The position numbers and the translations under genes are program-made. From Paenibacillus amylolyticus (lineage in GTDB: Bacteria > Bacillota > Bacilli > Paenibacillales > Paenibacillaceae), in assembly GCF_003719335.1 (NCBI RefSeq), contig NZ_RIAS01000002.1, positions 124,001 to 188,000 of the forward strand: a DNA stretch of 64,000 bases, given 5' to 3'. Shown piece by piece: positions 62,115-64,000 of this stretch (positions within the stretch are counted from its first letter, which is position 1; every line of letters begins with the position of its first letter). The notes under the pieces are model-generated. The model did not search any database, was not told the origin of the DNA, and worked only from the letters and a program-made list of their open reading frames with translations.

Positions 62115-62906
62115 TTACCGTTTGCCACCAGACTTATTTCCGCGAGATTGATTTCCCCGTGATTTGTTACCACCCGATTTATTCCCGTGAGACTGATTGC
62201 CACGCGACTTGTTGTTGCCCGATTTATTTCCCTGAGATTTATTTCCGCACGCTTGGTTGCCTGCACTGCGATTCCCTTGGGAACGATTGCCGCCGGACTG
62301 CGTATTTTGTGTTTTATTCCCTTGGCTTGTGTTTTTACCGTTGTTGCCGCTGTTATTGCTATTGTTGTTGCTGCTTCCGCGAACCAGGGAGACGGATTTC
62401 ACATGCTGTAAAGGAATACGGATGATCTCCTGATTTTTTAAAGTCAGAATTAATTGACTCTGGTTGGCATCGGCCAGGATGCCTTCCACTTTTTCCGGGC
62501 CTCCGCGATTGATCTGTACAGGACGGAAGCGAAGTGCTTGCATGACGCCAAGTAATGTGTTCGCTGGAATCGGATTCCCCATAGGTCCTCTGGCTCCGCC
62601 GGAACGACCTGTGTCGGTAATACTTTTGACATGAGCATCGTTCACATACACCATACCTTCTTTGCAGCTCACAGCCATGTAGTCCCAGCGTACATCCATT
62701 AAAGTACCTTGGATTGCATCGGGTCCACCACGATTAATCTTGACTTCTCTTCCAACCAAACCTCTCATTCCCTGACCATTCATAGACATTGTATTTTGCC
62801 CCTTCCCAGATATAAGTTCAGATAGGCCGCCCGACGGTTGTTCGTTGAATCCCTGCCACTCGTCATTGGAGTCTGTCTGTAGTTTAATCATATGTGTACC
62901 TAGCAT
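62115..62906 (-). CDS. CotB-like spore coat protein with LSm-like domains and Asn/Gly/Ser-rich tail
   Basis: 263 residues; ATG 62891 (MIKLQTDSNDEWQG) is an alternative start. Two LSm-like repeats: VGREVKINRGGPDAIQGTLM then YMAVSCKEGMVYVNDAHVKS, and FRPVQINRGGPEKVEGILAD then IIRIPLQHVKSVSLV. INRGGP is a CotB-type signature. The last ~80 residues are a low-complexity repeat (GNKSRGNQSRGNKSGG), the cationic equivalent of the Ser/Lys/Arg tail of B. subtilis CotB. A structural coat role is likely. Confidence 0.78.
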   Translation of the reverse strand: MLGTHMIKLQTDSNDEWQGFNEQPSGGLSELISGKGQNTMSMNGQGMRGLVGREVKINRGGPDAIQGTLMDVRWDYMAVSCKEGMVYVNDAHVKSITDTGRSGGARGPMGNPIPANTLLGVMQALRFRPVQINRGGPEKVEGILADANQSQLILTLKNQEIIRIPLQHVKSVSLVRGSSNNNSNNSGNNGKNTSQGNKTQNTQSGGNRSQGNRSAGNQACGNKSQGNKSGNNKSRGNQSHGNKSGGNKSRGNQSRGNKSGGKR

Positions 62907-63133
62907 CTAAGGAACCAGCAGACAACCATTTGTATAGCAAATTGGCAGTAATCTATGAGAAAAATAGTAATTTATAGATTAGTGTGATATGTTTTCAGCA
63001 AATCTACATTGTGACTTCGCGGATGGTTCCATAAATGGGCTGTGCATTCGCCCTTACGGTCTGTTGTCTTTGTGCATAGGATGATGTAATAGCCTACGGG
63101 CTTAACTCACAGGTGACCGAAAGGCGGATGGAA

Positions 63134-64000
63134 ATGACTCTACCTGTCTACCACATCCATGTGTCGGCGAAAGAATACCAGCGATTAACATCGAACATAT
63201 GGTCAGAAACGTTTGTGAACGGCACGATGCAGATGGACGGCAAGCAGCTTCCCATTCGAATTCGGTACCGGGGTGGACATACGCGCGCTTATGAGAAAAA
63301 ATCATTCGAGATTCGTACGGCAAGCCGTACGTTCCACTTTAATGCGGAATATGATGACCCTTCACTGCTGCGGAATGCACTTTCATTTCAATTCTTTGAA
63401 TCGATTGGAGTTCCGGCGCCTGATACGCGCCACTGTGTGCTGTATCTCAATGATCAACTCGCAGGGGTGTATGTAAGAATCGAAGGAGTGAAGTCTTCTT
63501 TTTTTCGCCAGCGTAGAATGCCTGTCCGGAGTATATTCTATGCCGTAAACGACAACGCCAATTTTGCATTATCCACCGGATCATCTCATTCAGAAAACAG
63601 CCAGTTGTCTGGATACAGCCTGATCCGCGGCAATACAGAGGACCGCCGAAGGCTGCACAGGTTTATTCAACAATTGAATATGAAGTCCAAGATGGATCTG
63701 TTTCGTTTTTTACAATCGCGGGTGGATATTGACAACTATTTGCGATGGCTGAGCGGGGCTGTGCTGACAGGCAACTTTGACGGATTTCATCAGAACTATA
63801 CATGGTACGAAAAAGTGAAAAGTGGAAAATATGGAATTTTACCTTGGGATTACGAAGGAACCTGGGGGAGAAACTGTTACGGCGCTAAGGTCAATCCCAA
63901 TTTGGTTCGCATTCAGGGGTACAATAAACTTACGGGGCGGCTACTCGCATTCCGTACGTTCCGTGAGCAGTATAAGAAGCTGATGAAACAACATTTGGAG
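63134..64000 (+). CDS. cotH: CotH-family spore coat protein kinase, 5' part
   Basis: 289 residues visible; the frame stays open to the window end. ATG 63134 is 6 nt after AAAGGCGG (ATG 63128 abuts it). CotH-kinase hallmarks: RIRYRGGHTRAYEKKSFEIR, CVLYLNDQLAGVYVRIEGVK, and the catalytic block LTGNFDGFHQNYTWY with YGILPWDYEGTWGRN (metal/catalytic Asp). CotH kinases phosphorylate CotB-type coat proteins, and a CotB-like gene lies divergently next door, the same pairing as B. subtilis cotB-cotH. Confidence 0.9.
   Translation, partial: MTLPVYHIHVSAKEYQRLTSNIWSETFVNGTMQMDGKQLPIRIRYRGGHTRAYEKKSFEIRTASRTFHFNAEYDDPSLLRNALSFQFFESIGVPAPDTRHCVLYLNDQLAGVYVRIEGVKSSFFRQRRMPVRSIFYAVNDNANFALSTGSSHSENSQLSGYSLIRGNTEDRRRLHRFIQQLNMKSKMDLFRFLQSRVDIDNYLRWLSGAVLTGNFDGFHQNYTWYEKVKSGKYGILPWDYEGTWGRNCYGAKVNPNLVRIQGYNKLTGRLLAFRTFREQYKKLMKQHLE

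Noticed and set aside
1..64000. tRNA, rRNA, riboswitches, transposases and attachment sites
   Set aside because: None could be recognised by eye; in particular no CCA-ended cloverleaf or transposase motif was seen at the edges of the restriction island.

Overview
The window looks like a chromosomal stretch of a spore-forming Firmicute, most probably Paenibacillus. The evidence is a tricistronic GerB-A-C germinant receptor, CotH and CotB-like coat proteins, collagen-like/DUF4183 exosporium-type proteins, copper-amine-oxidase 'stalk' domains on secreted proteins, GGAGG-type ribosome binding sites and frequent GTG/TTG starts. No rRNA, tRNA, CRISPR array, complete insertion sequence or prophage was seen. 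All functional calls come from reading translated sequence by eye; no search was run.

Layout. 1-5.6 kb: 3' end of a family-2 glycoside hydrolase, an RCC1-repeat/stalk secreted protein, a DUF4362-like lipoprotein and a DUF2207-like membrane protein lacking its usual N-terminal domain. 5.8-8.6 kb: a WXG100-headed polymorphic toxin with a JAMM-like HNHP tip, followed by three immunity-type genes, one apparently starting at ATT. 8.6-12.6 kb: a membrane-anchored protein, a collagen-like protein with a 108-bp tandem repeat, a DUF4183 protein and two exported proteins of unknown role. 12.9-20.3 kb: a restriction-modification/defence island of a PLD-type NgoFVII-like endonuclease, a Z1-type ATPase, a candidate PD-(D/E)XK protein, a C5 cytosine methyltransferase, Vsr and an XRE controller. 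Its left edge abuts a DUF3427-type helicase cut off where the helicase motor should begin. 20.4-26.7 kb: a second WXG100-headed toxin, its probable immunity gene and a run of orphan immunity-type genes, one frameshifted, ending at a truncated membrane ORF.

26.7-35 kb: an ECF sigma/anti-sigma pair with a TGTCACA-N17-CGTC promoter, a lipoprotein behind a secreted RHS/cell-wall-hydrolase protein, a stalk-domain protein, galactokinase and an MFS transporter. 35.2-47.4 kb: a large ter stress cluster (TerB, three TerD, a TerD-TerA fusion, TerC, then a CitE-like lyase, phosphoribosyltransferase, StiP, HAD, ATP-grasp, an XpaC-position protein and TelA). 47.6-53 kb: small proteins and a probable type VII phospholipase toxin locus (lipase, WXG100 partner, two paralogous short lipoproteins on the opposite strand). 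53.1-64 kb: GerC/A/B, a repeat-rich gene-free stretch, a beta-hydroxyacid dehydrogenase, a NERD protein, two LSm-like coat proteins flanking an ArsB-like transporter with a coupled 45-codon leader ORF, and the 5' part of cotH.

How the genes fit together. Much of the accessory content concerns conflict: phage defence (13-20 kb), contact-dependent or type VII competition (5.8-8.6, 21-26 and 49-51.7 kb, possibly 28.4-30.7 kb) and the ter stress module. Toxin tips, immunity genes and the restriction island are visibly more A+T-rich than the housekeeping and sporulation genes around them, which fits lateral exchange. The type VII secretion machinery is not in this window.
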